Positions 1 through 6,195 of a DNA stretch of 6,295 nucleotides are shown piece after piece. Made by a program: the position numbers and the translations under genes. A model generated the notes under the pieces. The model saw nothing but the letters and a program-made list of their open reading frames with translations. It was not told where the DNA came from and did no database searches. Where the stretch lies: assembly GCA_015488565.1 (NCBI GenBank), contig WFNQ01000078.1, positions 1 to 6,295 on the forward strand. Reading direction: 5' to 3'. The DNA comes from Thiomicrorhabdus sp. (GTDB lineage: Bacteria > Pseudomonadota > Gammaproteobacteria > Thiomicrospirales > Thiomicrospiraceae). Positions within the stretch are counted from its first letter, which is position 1. Each line of letters opens with the position of its first letter.

Positions 1-117
1 CCTGAAAAAATCTCACTGGAAAACTGGCAATGGCCTGAGCCAACGCCACTTGCCACCCAGTATTTGGTTTCTGAGCACTCGGCCAGTAAACATCTCGCAA
101 CGGAAAAACAATCATGA
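1..117 (+). CDS. rnfB: RnfB C-terminal end (partial, 5' end outside window)
   Basis: An open frame enters from the left edge and ends at TGA 115-117, giving the last 38 residues of a protein. The segment SLENWQWPEPTPLATQYLV resembles the C-terminus of E. coli RsxB (as I recall it, a xxSWKWDLNTIPVRIIPVE-type tail), with the W-x-W pair and the following Pro conserved in place. RnfB is the ferredoxin-like Fe-S subunit of the Rnf complex, anchored by an N-terminal membrane helix; all of its cluster-binding cysteines lie upstream and are not visible here. Its stop overlaps the rnfC start as ATGA, which supports the rnfB-rnfC order and translational coupling. The identification rests on a short tail plus position, so it is good but not conclusive. 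Confidence 0.85.
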   Translation, partial: PEKISLENWQWPEPTPLATQYLVSEHSASKHLATEKQS

Positions 118-2111
118 CCGCCCGCGCACCATTCATTCGTCTCTTTGTGCAAAGCATTGCGGCCGTTTACCCTGCGGCCAAACGCTGGTTACACCGTTTT
201 CATGGTGGTGTTTACCCGGCACACCATAAACATCTCTCATTACAGCACCCCATTAAAGAGACGTTGATTCCAGAAACACTAACGCTTCCTGTTAAGCAGA
301 CAACGGGGCAAAAATTGGAGTGGCTGGTTAACGTTGGGGATGTTGTTCAAAAAAACCAATGCCTTGTTCAAGCCAAAAAAGAGAATAAAAAAGGCCTTTT
401 TGTTCCCATTCATGCGCCGACTTCAGGCACGGTAAAAGCTATCTCGAATGCCAAATTTCCGCACCCTGCTGGATTAGAGACGCAAGCCATTATCATCGAA
501 CCCGACGGTAAAGAACGTACCCTTAAAAACGCACTGCAAGTCACGGGCAAACAACCCGAGACCCCTCAGCAACTCAAAGAGATATTACTGCACGCAGGCA
601 TTGTGGGATTAGGCGGAGCGGGCTTTCCAACCTATGCCAAAATTCCCACACAAAAATCACTTATTCATACTCTAATTATTAATGGGGCAGAGTGCGAACC
701 TTTTATTACTTGCGATGATGTGTTGATGCAAACCCAAGCGGATAAAATCATGCAAGGGGCTGAGATTGTGGCGCGTGCATTAGGGATTCAACAGATTACC
801 TGTGGCATTGAATCCAATAAACCACTCGCCATTAAAGCGATGGCAGAGGTAGGCAACCATCTTACCGACGCATCGTTTTCACTCAAAACACTGGAAACGG
901 TTTACCCAATGGGGGGAGAAAAACAACTTATTTTAGAACTCACCGACATTGAAATACCCGTTAAGACTCATGCCATTGACAGCGGGGTACTGGTCTTTAA
1001 TGTAGCCACCTTTATGGCCATTTTTAATGCGGTGATTCATGGCGACCCATTGACTCAACGTCTAATTACCGTGGCGGGATTTGGGTTAACAACCTCTTAT
1101 AATACTTACGCGCTCTTAGGCACGCCCTTTATTACACTGGCCAATGCAGGGCAGCCTAAAAATCCGATTCAATACCCCCTTATTATGGGTGGCCCCATGA
1201 TGGGGTTTGAAGTGGCTCATCATAATGTTCCCGTGATTAAAACCACCAACTGCATATTGGTCAACCCTCCCGAACCCAAAGCCTTTACGATGCCGTGCAT
1301 TCGTTGCGGAGAGTGCATGGATGCCTGTCCTGTCAACCTATTGCCACAACAGATGTTCTGGCACAGTCAAGCGCATGAATTTGAAAAGGTTGAAAAACTC
1401 AATGTCTTTGACTGCATTGAATGCGGGTGCTGTAGTTACGTTTGCCCCAGCCATATTCCATTGGTGCAATACTATCGCCATGCAAAATCGGCGATTAAAA
1501 TACAACATCACGAACAACAAGCCGCAGAACTGGCTAAACAACGCTATGAATTTAGACTGGCACGAATTGAACGAGAAAAACAAGCTCGTGAAGCGCGACT
1601 GAAAGCCAAAAAAGAGGCGGTTAAAAAACGCCCCGATTCGAATAAAGCAACCGCCGCAAAACCAAATGCAGCGGCCACCGCCGCCCAAGCCGCGGCAAAA
1701 CGTGCGGCACAAGCAAATAAAAAGGTCGATTCGGCCACGAGCAAAAATCTTACTCCCCCTCTTTCAGCACGTCAAAAAGCAATTGAAACCGCGCAAAAAC
1801 AAGCGGCAGCAAAAGTGGGTTCTAAGGTGGAGTCGAACAAAGACCCCAGAGACTCGGCTAAGAAAGCGGCCAAAAAAGCCGCGGCAATGGTGGCGGCTAA
1901 ACGTCGGGCGCAAACGGAAAAAACATCTATAAATGAAATGGGTCAGACCAACCCACCCCTGCCTGTCCAGCCAGATGTCAAAAAAGACAATAAACCAGAC
2001 CGCGTAAAAGATGAAGCCAAAATGAAACGTCAAAAAGCCATGGAAGCCGCTAAAAAACGCGCGGCCGAACGCAAAGCAGCACGTCAATCGCAACAGGAGA
2101 CGTCTGAATGA
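114..2111 (+). CDS. rnfC: RnfC, NADH-binding Fe-S/FMN subunit of the Rnf electron transport complex
   Basis: RnfC (RsxC) is the peripheral subunit that takes electrons from NADH, or passes them to it, through FMN and two [4Fe-4S] clusters. The protein has 665 residues. The family start region (F29-x-GGVYP) is followed by a lipoyl-like sandwich domain to about residue 130. A NuoF-like GLGGAGFPT loop at residues 165-173 is the nucleotide/flavin site. An SLBB-type region follows (YPMGGEKQL, then SGVLVFNVAT). Two cluster motifs come next: C395-x2-C398-x2-C401-x3-C405-P and C434-x2-C437-x2-C440-x3-C444-P. From about residue 465 to the end is a 200-residue Lys/Ala/Gln/Glu/Arg-rich tail, as in the E. 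coli protein. The ATG at 114 overlaps the rnfB stop and has a weak GGAA 8 bases upstream; it gives about 26 residues before the usual family start. GTG at 147 is an alternative start. It overlaps rnfD by 4 bases. Confidence 0.97.
   Translation: MTARAPFIRLFVQSIAAVYPAAKRWLHRFHGGVYPAHHKHLSLQHPIKETLIPETLTLPVKQTTGQKLEWLVNVGDVVQKNQCLVQAKKENKKGLFVPIHAPTSGTVKAISNAKFPHPAGLETQAIIIEPDGKERTLKNALQVTGKQPETPQQLKEILLHAGIVGLGGAGFPTYAKIPTQKSLIHTLIINGAECEPFITCDDVLMQTQADKIMQGAEIVARALGIQQITCGIESNKPLAIKAMAEVGNHLTDASFSLKTLETVYPMGGEKQLILELTDIEIPVKTHAIDSGVLVFNVATFMAIFNAVIHGDPLTQRLITVAGFGLTTSYNTYALLGTPFITLANAGQPKNPIQYPLIMGGPMMGFEVAHHNVPVIKTTNCILVNPPEPKAFTMPCIRCGECMDACPVNLLPQQMFWHSQAHEFEKVEKLNVFDCIECGCCSYVCPSHIPLVQYYRHAKSAIKIQHHEQQAAELAKQRYEFRLARIEREKQAREARLKAKKEAVKKRPDSNKATAAKPNAAATAAQAAAKRAAQANKKVDSATSKNLTPPLSARQKAIETAQKQAAAKVGSKVESNKDPRDSAKKAAKKAAAMVAAKRRAQTEKTSINEMGQTNPPLPVQPDVKKDNKPDRVKDEAKMKRQKAMEAAKKRAAERKAARQSQQETSE
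1767..2090 (+). repeat. Degenerate Lys/Ala-rich repeats in the RnfC tail
   Basis: The RnfC tail contains at least two clear copies of one unit: A-RQKAIETAQKQAAAK from residue 552 (from 1767) and K-RQKAMEAAKKRAAER from residue 638 (from 2025). They are also similar at the DNA level, sharing CGTCAAAAAGC followed by an AT-GAA-CCGC pattern. More degenerate Ala/Lys runs lie between them (residues about 581-600) and before them (about 520-545). The tail is predicted to be highly charged and helical or disordered. Repeated Ala/Lys tails of variable length are known in gammaproteobacterial RnfC; their role is not established. Confidence 0.6.
2095..2110 (+). promoter_or_regulatory. Ribosome binding site and start of rnfD
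   Basis: AGGAG at 2095-2099, 8 bases before ATG 2108, is a near-ideal Shine-Dalgarno inside the end of rnfC. It fixes the rnfD start, whose A-TG overlaps the rnfC TGA. The resulting N-terminus reaches the conserved SSPF-x-HN element of RnfD after about 10 residues, as expected for the family. Confidence 0.85.
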
Positions 2112-3184
2112 ATTTCCCCCCCCCTAATGTATCCTCCTCCCCGTTTGCACATAACAACCAGTCGGTACGCCACTTAATGCTTAAGGTTCAATTGGCGGTG
2201 ATTCCTGCTCTATTGGTATACTTATATCTCTTTGGTTTTGGAATTGTCATTCAATGGTTATTGGCGCTCGTCACACTGCTTATTGTGGAGTACAGTATGT
2301 TAAGACTCCGTAACCGTCCAATACGCCCTTTTTTAACCGACATGAGTGCACTTATTACCGTGACGGCTCTGGTTTTTTGTGTTCCTCCTGGTGCGCCTTG
2401 GTGGATTATTGTGACAGGCACGGCATTTGCACTTATTTTTGGAAAACACCTATACGGCGGTTTGGGTTATAACCCGTTTAATCCCGCCATGCTAGGATAC
2501 GCCTTTCTATTAATCTCTTTTCCGGTGCAGATGACACAATGGACACTTCCTGCCGAAGTCGCCAACCATTACATCACGTTGAGTGATGCGTTTTACCTTA
2601 TCTTTACTGGCATGATTCCTTATGTATCCATTGATATGATTACCAGCGCCACTCCTCTGGGAAAATTACAGACCGAGCTCAGTCAAGGCTTGAGCGCCAT
2701 TGAGAGCTTAGCCTCTCCTCTGCCCATTGCTCATGACGGTTACTCCTCTTTTCATGTGATTCACTTACTGTTTGATTTAAACAGCTGGGAGTGGATTAAT
2801 ATGGCCTTTTTAATTGGTGGCTTGTGGCTACTGTATACCCGCAGTATTCGCTGGCAATACCCCGTAGGTTTTTTAAGCAGCTTGGCATTAATGGCCTTTA
2901 TTTTTCATACGTATGATCCTGAAACCTATCCACCAGTTGATTTTATTTTGCTCTCTGGTGGCACCATGCTGGCGGCTTTTTTTATTATTACCGACCCCGT
3001 CACCTCCAGCACCACACCCAAAGGACGCTTTATTTTTGCCTGTGGCATCGGTGTTCTGGTTTATGTTATTCGTACTTGGGGTATCTTTCCAGATGGCATC
3101 GCCTTTGCCATCTTATTGATGAACATTGCCGTACCACTCATTGACCAATACACACAACCCCGTGTGTATGGCCACCACAGATAG
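2108..3184 (+). CDS. rnfD: RnfD, integral membrane covalent-FMN subunit of the Rnf complex
   Basis: RnfD (RsxD; NqrB/RnfD family) is a polytopic inner-membrane subunit that carries FMN bound through a phosphoester to threonine. The 358 residues match the usual family length (E. coli about 352). Visible signatures are SSPFAHN near the N-terminus and GKHLYGGLGYNPFNPAMLGY from residue 112. The flavinylation motif is DMITSATPL with acceptor T182, aligned with E. coli T187 in GISQATPL. ITDPVTSSTTPKGR lies near residues 294-307, and the C-terminus PLIDQYTQPRVYGHHR is also conserved. Hydrophobic segments are spread along the protein, consistent with 8 to 10 membrane helices. The gene overlaps rnfC by 4 bases and sits 14 bases before rnfG. 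One oddity is a run of nine C at codons 3-6, giving PPP just before the conserved SSPF element. Confidence 0.97.
   Translation: MNFPPPNVSSSPFAHNNQSVRHLMLKVQLAVIPALLVYLYLFGFGIVIQWLLALVTLLIVEYSMLRLRNRPIRPFLTDMSALITVTALVFCVPPGAPWWIIVTGTAFALIFGKHLYGGLGYNPFNPAMLGYAFLLISFPVQMTQWTLPAEVANHYITLSDAFYLIFTGMIPYVSIDMITSATPLGKLQTELSQGLSAIESLASPLPIAHDGYSSFHVIHLLFDLNSWEWINMAFLIGGLWLLYTRSIRWQYPVGFLSSLALMAFIFHTYDPETYPPVDFILLSGGTMLAAFFIITDPVTSSTTPKGRFIFACGIGVLVYVIRTWGIFPDGIAFAILLMNIAVPLIDQYTQPRVYGHHR
2116..2124 (+). repeat. C9 homopolymer in rnfD codons 3-6
   Basis: Nine consecutive C bases span the end of Phe3 and Pro4-Pro6 of rnfD. Reading the shifted frames directly, one extra C gives TAA immediately after the third Pro codon. 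One C fewer gives a stop after about 22 codons. The tract is therefore a potential on/off slippage site, although no evidence of variation can be seen in one sequence. Confidence 0.9.
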
Positions 3185-3201
3185 GGGGGGAGAAAAAAAT
3201 G
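3184..3201 (+). promoter_or_regulatory. Unusual G7-containing ribosome binding site of rnfG
   Basis: The 14-base gap between rnfD and rnfG is almost entirely purine. A run of seven G (3184-3190, beginning in the rnfD TAG stop) continues as AG and then seven A, the last being the A of the ATG at 3199. GGAG at 3189-3192 lies 6 bases before the start, a workable Shine-Dalgarno. Length change in the G or A runs would alter spacing and so could tune translation of rnfG. Confidence 0.75.
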
Positions 3202-3885
3202 ACTGAAAAATCTTCCCCCCCTTCTAATGGCTCGTCCAACAACCTAGTTAAACACATGTTTGGCTCGGCGTTTAAGCTCAGCTTATTTATGTTTGTTTGC
3301 ATTATTTTATTACTCGGTGTCTACTACTTTACCGCCCCTAAAATTGCACACGAACATCGCGAAGCGATGCTCAAAACCTTTAATAAAGTCTTGCCCCCCT
3401 CTCTTTATAATAATATTCCTTTAGAAGACACGCTCATCATTACCGATGACAAACAACGGGCACTGCTCGGCAGTAAAGAACCGGTTACGATTTATCGTGC
3501 CAGACTTGATAACCAGCCCGCAGGGGTTATTTTTCAACTGGTGGCAACCAATGGATACAGTAGCCATATTACGCTGTTAATGGGGGTGTTACCCAATGGA
3601 ACGGTATCGGGTGTACGCGTATTAAATCATCGCGAAACCCCAGGGTTAGGCGATAAAATAGAGGAACAAAAAGACGATTGGATTTTAAGTTTTACCGGTC
3701 GTTCACTGCAAGTCAGTACCGCCAACAACCAACTGATTGCAAGTGACCCTCGTTGGGCGGTTAAAAAAGACGGCGGTGAATTTGACCAATTTACGGGCGC
3801 AACCATCACACCAAGAGCGGTCGTTGCTGCCGTTAAAAAAGCCTTACTGTTTGTTCACCAACGTGGAGACACTCTGTATGAATAA
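3199..3885 (+). CDS. rnfG: RnfG, membrane-anchored periplasmic FMN-binding subunit of the Rnf complex
   Basis: RnfG (RsxG) is anchored by one N-terminal helix and holds an FMN bound covalently to threonine on the periplasmic side. The 228-residue protein has a Ser/Pro/Asn-rich cytoplasmic start and a hydrophobic helix at about residues 25-44. An FMN-binding domain (PF04205 type) follows, with the conserved HRETPGLGDKIE at residues 144-155. The flavinylation motif is TGATIT with acceptor T202, inside EFDQFTGATITPRAV. The last 8 bases overlap rnfE. It is slightly longer than E. coli RsxG (about 206), mostly at the N-terminus. It carries two further C runs: C7 at codons 6-8 and C6 at 3394-3399. 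Confidence 0.97.
   Translation: MTEKSSPPSNGSSNNLVKHMFGSAFKLSLFMFVCIILLLGVYYFTAPKIAHEHREAMLKTFNKVLPPSLYNNIPLEDTLIITDDKQRALLGSKEPVTIYRARLDNQPAGVIFQLVATNGYSSHITLLMGVLPNGTVSGVRVLNHRETPGLGDKIEEQKDDWILSFTGRSLQVSTANNQLIASDPRWAVKKDGGEFDQFTGATITPRAVVAAVKKALLFVHQRGDTLYE
3215..3221 (+). repeat. C7 homopolymer in rnfG codons 6-8
   Basis: Seven C bases encode the end of Ser6 plus Pro7-Pro8 near the start of rnfG. One extra C would create TAA two codons after the tract. One fewer would run through CTAATGGCTCG to a TAG within about ten codons. The flanking pattern (TTC run, then CTAATG) resembles the C9 region of rnfD. Confidence 0.85.
3865..3880 (+). promoter_or_regulatory. Ribosome binding site that sets the rnfE start
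   Basis: GGAG at 3865-3868 stands 9 bases before ATG 3878. This selects 3878 as the rnfE start, rather than the far-upstream in-frame ATG at 3737 inside rnfG or the internal ATG at 3950, which lacks a good Shine-Dalgarno. The chosen start overlaps the rnfG end by 8 bases. Confidence 0.8.
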
Positions 3886-4624
3886 CGCAACGGATACAAC
3901 CGAACAACCTGAAACAGTGCCCTCTCGTTGGCAAGAATACCGAAAAATAATGGACAATGGTCTTTGGAAAAATAACCAAGCCCTAGTTGCCTTACTGGGG
4001 CTTTGCCCACTACTTGCCGTCTCAAACAATGTCGTCAATGGGCTGTCTCTCGGGCTGGCAACCTTAGCGGTATTACTGATTTCAAACGCACTGATTTCAC
4101 TGATTCGTAACCATGTTTCAAGCGATATTCGTATTCCAGTGTTTGTCGCCATTATTGCTACGGCTGTTACCATTATTGATCTATTAATGAACGCCTACCT
4201 CCATACTTTACATGGTATTTTAGGCATCTTCATTCCACTGATCGTCACCAACTGCGCTATTTTAGGCCGTGCCGAAGCCTATGCTTCTAAAAATACCTTA
4301 GATAAAGCCTTGGTTGATGGTTTTTTTATGGGACTTGGCTTTCTCGTGGTATTGGTACTGCTTGGCGCAATGCGAGAGATCATTGGCAACGGTACTCTGT
4401 TTGATCACATTCACATGCTCTTTGGCGACATGGCACAAAATTGGACGATTCACTTTAGCGACCAATATCAAGGGGTTCTATTAGCCATACTGCCACCAGG
4501 CGCATTTATTGGCTTAGGGTTACTGATTGCACTTAAAAATGCCATGGATGCGAAAAAAAGCCGTCCGATATTAGACATTCCCGTCACCGTTGTAAATTCC
4601 AACTCAACCCCTGAGCGCTTATGA
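3878..4624 (+). CDS. rnfE: RnfE, integral membrane subunit of the Rnf complex
   Basis: RnfE (RsxE; NqrD/RnfE family) pairs with RnfA in the membrane, where the two subunits hold an Fe centre that carries electrons across the bilayer. From ATG 3878 the protein has 248 residues, against about 231 in E. coli; the excess is a polar N-terminal stretch of about 17 residues. Conserved elements are GLWKNNQALVALLGLCPLLA with C43, IPLIVTNCAILGRAEA with C126, LGAMREIIGNGTLFD, and LPPGAFIGLGLL. The two cysteines occupy the positions known to bind the Fe centre in Nqr and Rnf homologues. Hydrophobic segments fit six membrane helices. The final TGA overlaps the nth ATG (ATGA). Confidence 0.96.
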   Translation: MNNATDTTEQPETVPSRWQEYRKIMDNGLWKNNQALVALLGLCPLLAVSNNVVNGLSLGLATLAVLLISNALISLIRNHVSSDIRIPVFVAIIATAVTIIDLLMNAYLHTLHGILGIFIPLIVTNCAILGRAEAYASKNTLDKALVDGFFMGLGFLVVLVLLGAMREIIGNGTLFDHIHMLFGDMAQNWTIHFSDQYQGVLLAILPPGAFIGLGLLIALKNAMDAKKSRPILDIPVTVVNSNSTPERL

Positions 4625-5256
4625 ACAAAGAAAAACGTCTACAAATTTTTGAACGTCTCAGTGAAGCCATTCCAGACCCTGAAACGGAACTCAACTACAG
4701 CAGCGATTTTGAGCTGTTAATTGCCGTCATTTTATCCGCACAAGCGACCGATAAAGGGGTGAATATTGCGACGAACAAGCTGTTTCCCATCGCAAATACC
4801 CCCAAAGCCATTTACGCGTTGGGCGAAAAAGGGTTAAAATCCTACATTAAAACCATTGGCCTGTTTAACACCAAAGCCGCCAATATTATTAAAACCTGCA
4901 AGATATTGGTTGAACAACACAACTCCGTTGTGCCTGATAATCGAGCGGATCTCGAAGCGCTACCTGGTGTCGGTCGTAAGACGGCTAATGTGGTCTTAAA
5001 TACCGCTTTCGGACAACCCACGATGGCGGTAGATACCCACATTTTTCGCGTCTCTAATCGCACCAAACTGGCCGTAGGTAAAAATGTGTTGGAGGTGGAA
5101 AAAAAGCTACTCAAAGTCATTCCAAAACAATACCTCATTCCAGCACATCACCTACTCATCCTGCATGGACGATACACCTGTGTGGCACGTAAACCCCGTT
5201 GTGGCGCTTGTTGTATCTACGATTTATGCGAATATAAAGATAAAATAACTGAATAA
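4621..5256 (+). CDS. nth: Endonuclease III (Fe-S DNA glycosylase/AP lyase)
   Basis: Endonuclease III removes oxidised pyrimidines from DNA and nicks at the abasic site in base excision repair. The 211 residues equal the E. coli length, and key residues fall at identical numbers. The helix-hairpin-helix loop LPGVGRKTANV contains the catalytic K120, VDTHIFRVSNR contains the catalytic D138, and the [4Fe-4S] ligands are C187-x6-C194-x2-C197-x5-C203. C198 is an additional cysteine beside the third ligand. The start overlaps the rnfE stop as ATGA and has no strong Shine-Dalgarno, so translation probably depends on coupling. Placement directly after rnfE is the same as in E. coli and many other gammaproteobacteria. 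Confidence 0.98.
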   Translation: MNKEKRLQIFERLSEAIPDPETELNYSSDFELLIAVILSAQATDKGVNIATNKLFPIANTPKAIYALGEKGLKSYIKTIGLFNTKAANIIKTCKILVEQHNSVVPDNRADLEALPGVGRKTANVVLNTAFGQPTMAVDTHIFRVSNRTKLAVGKNVLEVEKKLLKVIPKQYLIPAHHLLILHGRYTCVARKPRCGACCIYDLCEYKDKITE

Positions 5257-5260
5257 AACT

Positions 5261-5692
5261 ATGCTATACACTTCTGAACGAGACAAACTAAGACAGTTTT
5301 ATGTTGATACTTGGCAAAAAGCCCGTTTTGGCTTACCAATGGATCCAATGGAAACCATGGTCGCCCGCGTCATTGAACTGCACCCTGAATACCATTTGAT
5401 GCTCAATAATAGCAAGCATTTGGGCAACGAATACAAACCCGAAGATGGTGAAACCAATCCGTTTTTACACATGGGAATGCATCTTGGCCTTCAAGAACAG
5501 GTCTCAATGGATCGCCCCAATGGCATACAAAAAGTCTACCAACAACTGGGTGAAAGGATGGGGAACGTGCACGATACCGAACACGCGATGATAGAGTGTT
5601 TAGCCGAATCGTTATGGAGTGCACAACAAAATGGCGTAGAACCTGATGAGCAAATGTATCTGCAAAACCTAAAAAACTTACTGCTTAAATGA
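5261..5692 (+). CDS. DUF1841 family protein of unknown function
   Basis: I recognise this 143-residue protein as DUF1841 (PF08897 type), a small proteobacterial family without an assigned function. Family-like elements are a start of the SERDKLRQFYVDTWQK kind, a HPEYH motif (H41, H45), NPFLHMGMHLGLQEQ (H70, H74, E79), then VHDTEHAMIECLAESLW (H104, E107, H108, E112, E116), and a PDEQMYLQNL C-terminus. It is probably soluble, mostly helical and cytoplasmic: there is no signal peptide or membrane segment. The spacing of His and Glu on predicted helices would suit a metal site, but this is inference. The start is 4 bases after the nth stop with no clear Shine-Dalgarno; the end overlaps the next gene by 4 bases. 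Confidence 0.9.
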   Translation: MLYTSERDKLRQFYVDTWQKARFGLPMDPMETMVARVIELHPEYHLMLNNSKHLGNEYKPEDGETNPFLHMGMHLGLQEQVSMDRPNGIQKVYQQLGERMGNVHDTEHAMIECLAESLWSAQQNGVEPDEQMYLQNLKNLLLK

Positions 5693-6195
5693 CCTCCCGC
5701 ACGCAAATTCACATTTACAGTGATGGCAGTTATTTTGAAAAACAAAACATAGGTGGGTGGGGAGCGGTGATCTTCAAAGCCACGCCAACTCAAAAAGTTC
5801 CCCCCCCTTCTTTTCAGGAAATTTCAAGACTTTCTGGCTATAAAAACAATACTTGCAGTTTAGAAATGGAATTAGAAGCAGCCTGTAATGCGTTGCAATC
5901 ATTAAAAAAACAACTTCATCTAAAAGACCAAAAGAGCGCTGGCGCTTATCAAATCACACTCTTTACTGACTCTCGCGTTCTGCTGGAGGGACTGCATCAA
6001 AAGATGTCGCTCTGGCGCCAACAAAATTGGATTCACAAATCAGGAAACCCCGTTAAGTATCAACCCTTATGGGAGTCTCTAGACATGTTAACCCAACAAT
6101 ACCACGTAAAATGGCGTTGGGTTAAAGGCCATAACGGTAATTTAGGCAATACCTTAGCCGACCAGTTGGCACGAGTGGCGAGTCATAAAAAATGA
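5689..6195 (+). CDS. Ribonuclease HI family protein
   Basis: This 168-residue protein has an RNase H fold: it would hydrolyse the RNA strand of RNA-DNA hybrids using two metal ions. All expected active-site residues are present: D12 in YSDGS, E61 in MELEAA, D94 in FTDSR, H148 in VKGHNG and D158 in LADQLAR, matching E. coli RNase HI D10, E48, D70, H124 and D134. The SLWRQQNWIHK...NPVKYQPLWESL segment also follows RNase HI. It differs from E. coli RnhA by replacing the glycine-rich GNPGPGG loop with FEKQNIGG and by an insertion with PPP at residues 31-47. It could be the main rnhA or a second paralogue; the window cannot tell. The start overlaps the DUF1841 stop (ATGA), with no Shine-Dalgarno. 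Confidence 0.9.
   Translation: MTSRTQIHIYSDGSYFEKQNIGGWGAVIFKATPTQKVPPPSFQEISRLSGYKNNTCSLEMELEAACNALQSLKKQLHLKDQKSAGAYQITLFTDSRVLLEGLHQKMSLWRQQNWIHKSGNPVKYQPLWESLDMLTQQYHVKWRWVKGHNGNLGNTLADQLARVASHKK
5800..5807 (+). repeat. C8 homopolymer in the RNase HI-like gene
   Basis: Eight C bases encode Pro38-Pro40 in an insertion relative to E. coli RNase HI. One extra C reads on to a TAA within about 15 codons, and one fewer to a TAG within about 20 codons. Both changes would lose catalytic residues D94, H148 and D158. Confidence 0.85.

Noticed and set aside
1338..2093. Several open frames on the minus strand and other + frames opposite the RnfC tail (1321-1602, 1338-1712, 1544-1744, 1666-1932, 1764-2093)
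   Set aside because: They are by-products of the stop-poor, Lys/Ala-rich coding sequence of rnfC. None has a credible Shine-Dalgarno or recognisable motif.
2127..2129. Alternative rnfD start at the ATG just after the C9 tract
   Set aside because: It is out of frame with RnfD and reaches a stop within about 16 codons; the true start has an excellent AGGAG and the conserved N-terminal element.
3737..3877. Upstream extension of the rnfE reading frame to ATG 3737
   Set aside because: It would overlap the conserved flavin-binding end of rnfG by about 150 bases, has no similarity to RnfE, and the ATG at 3878 has a good GGAG and the expected family length.
3627..5793. Minus-strand open frames opposite rnfG, rnfE, nth and the DUF1841/RNase H genes
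   Set aside because: They lie antisense to well-identified conserved genes and show no domain features.
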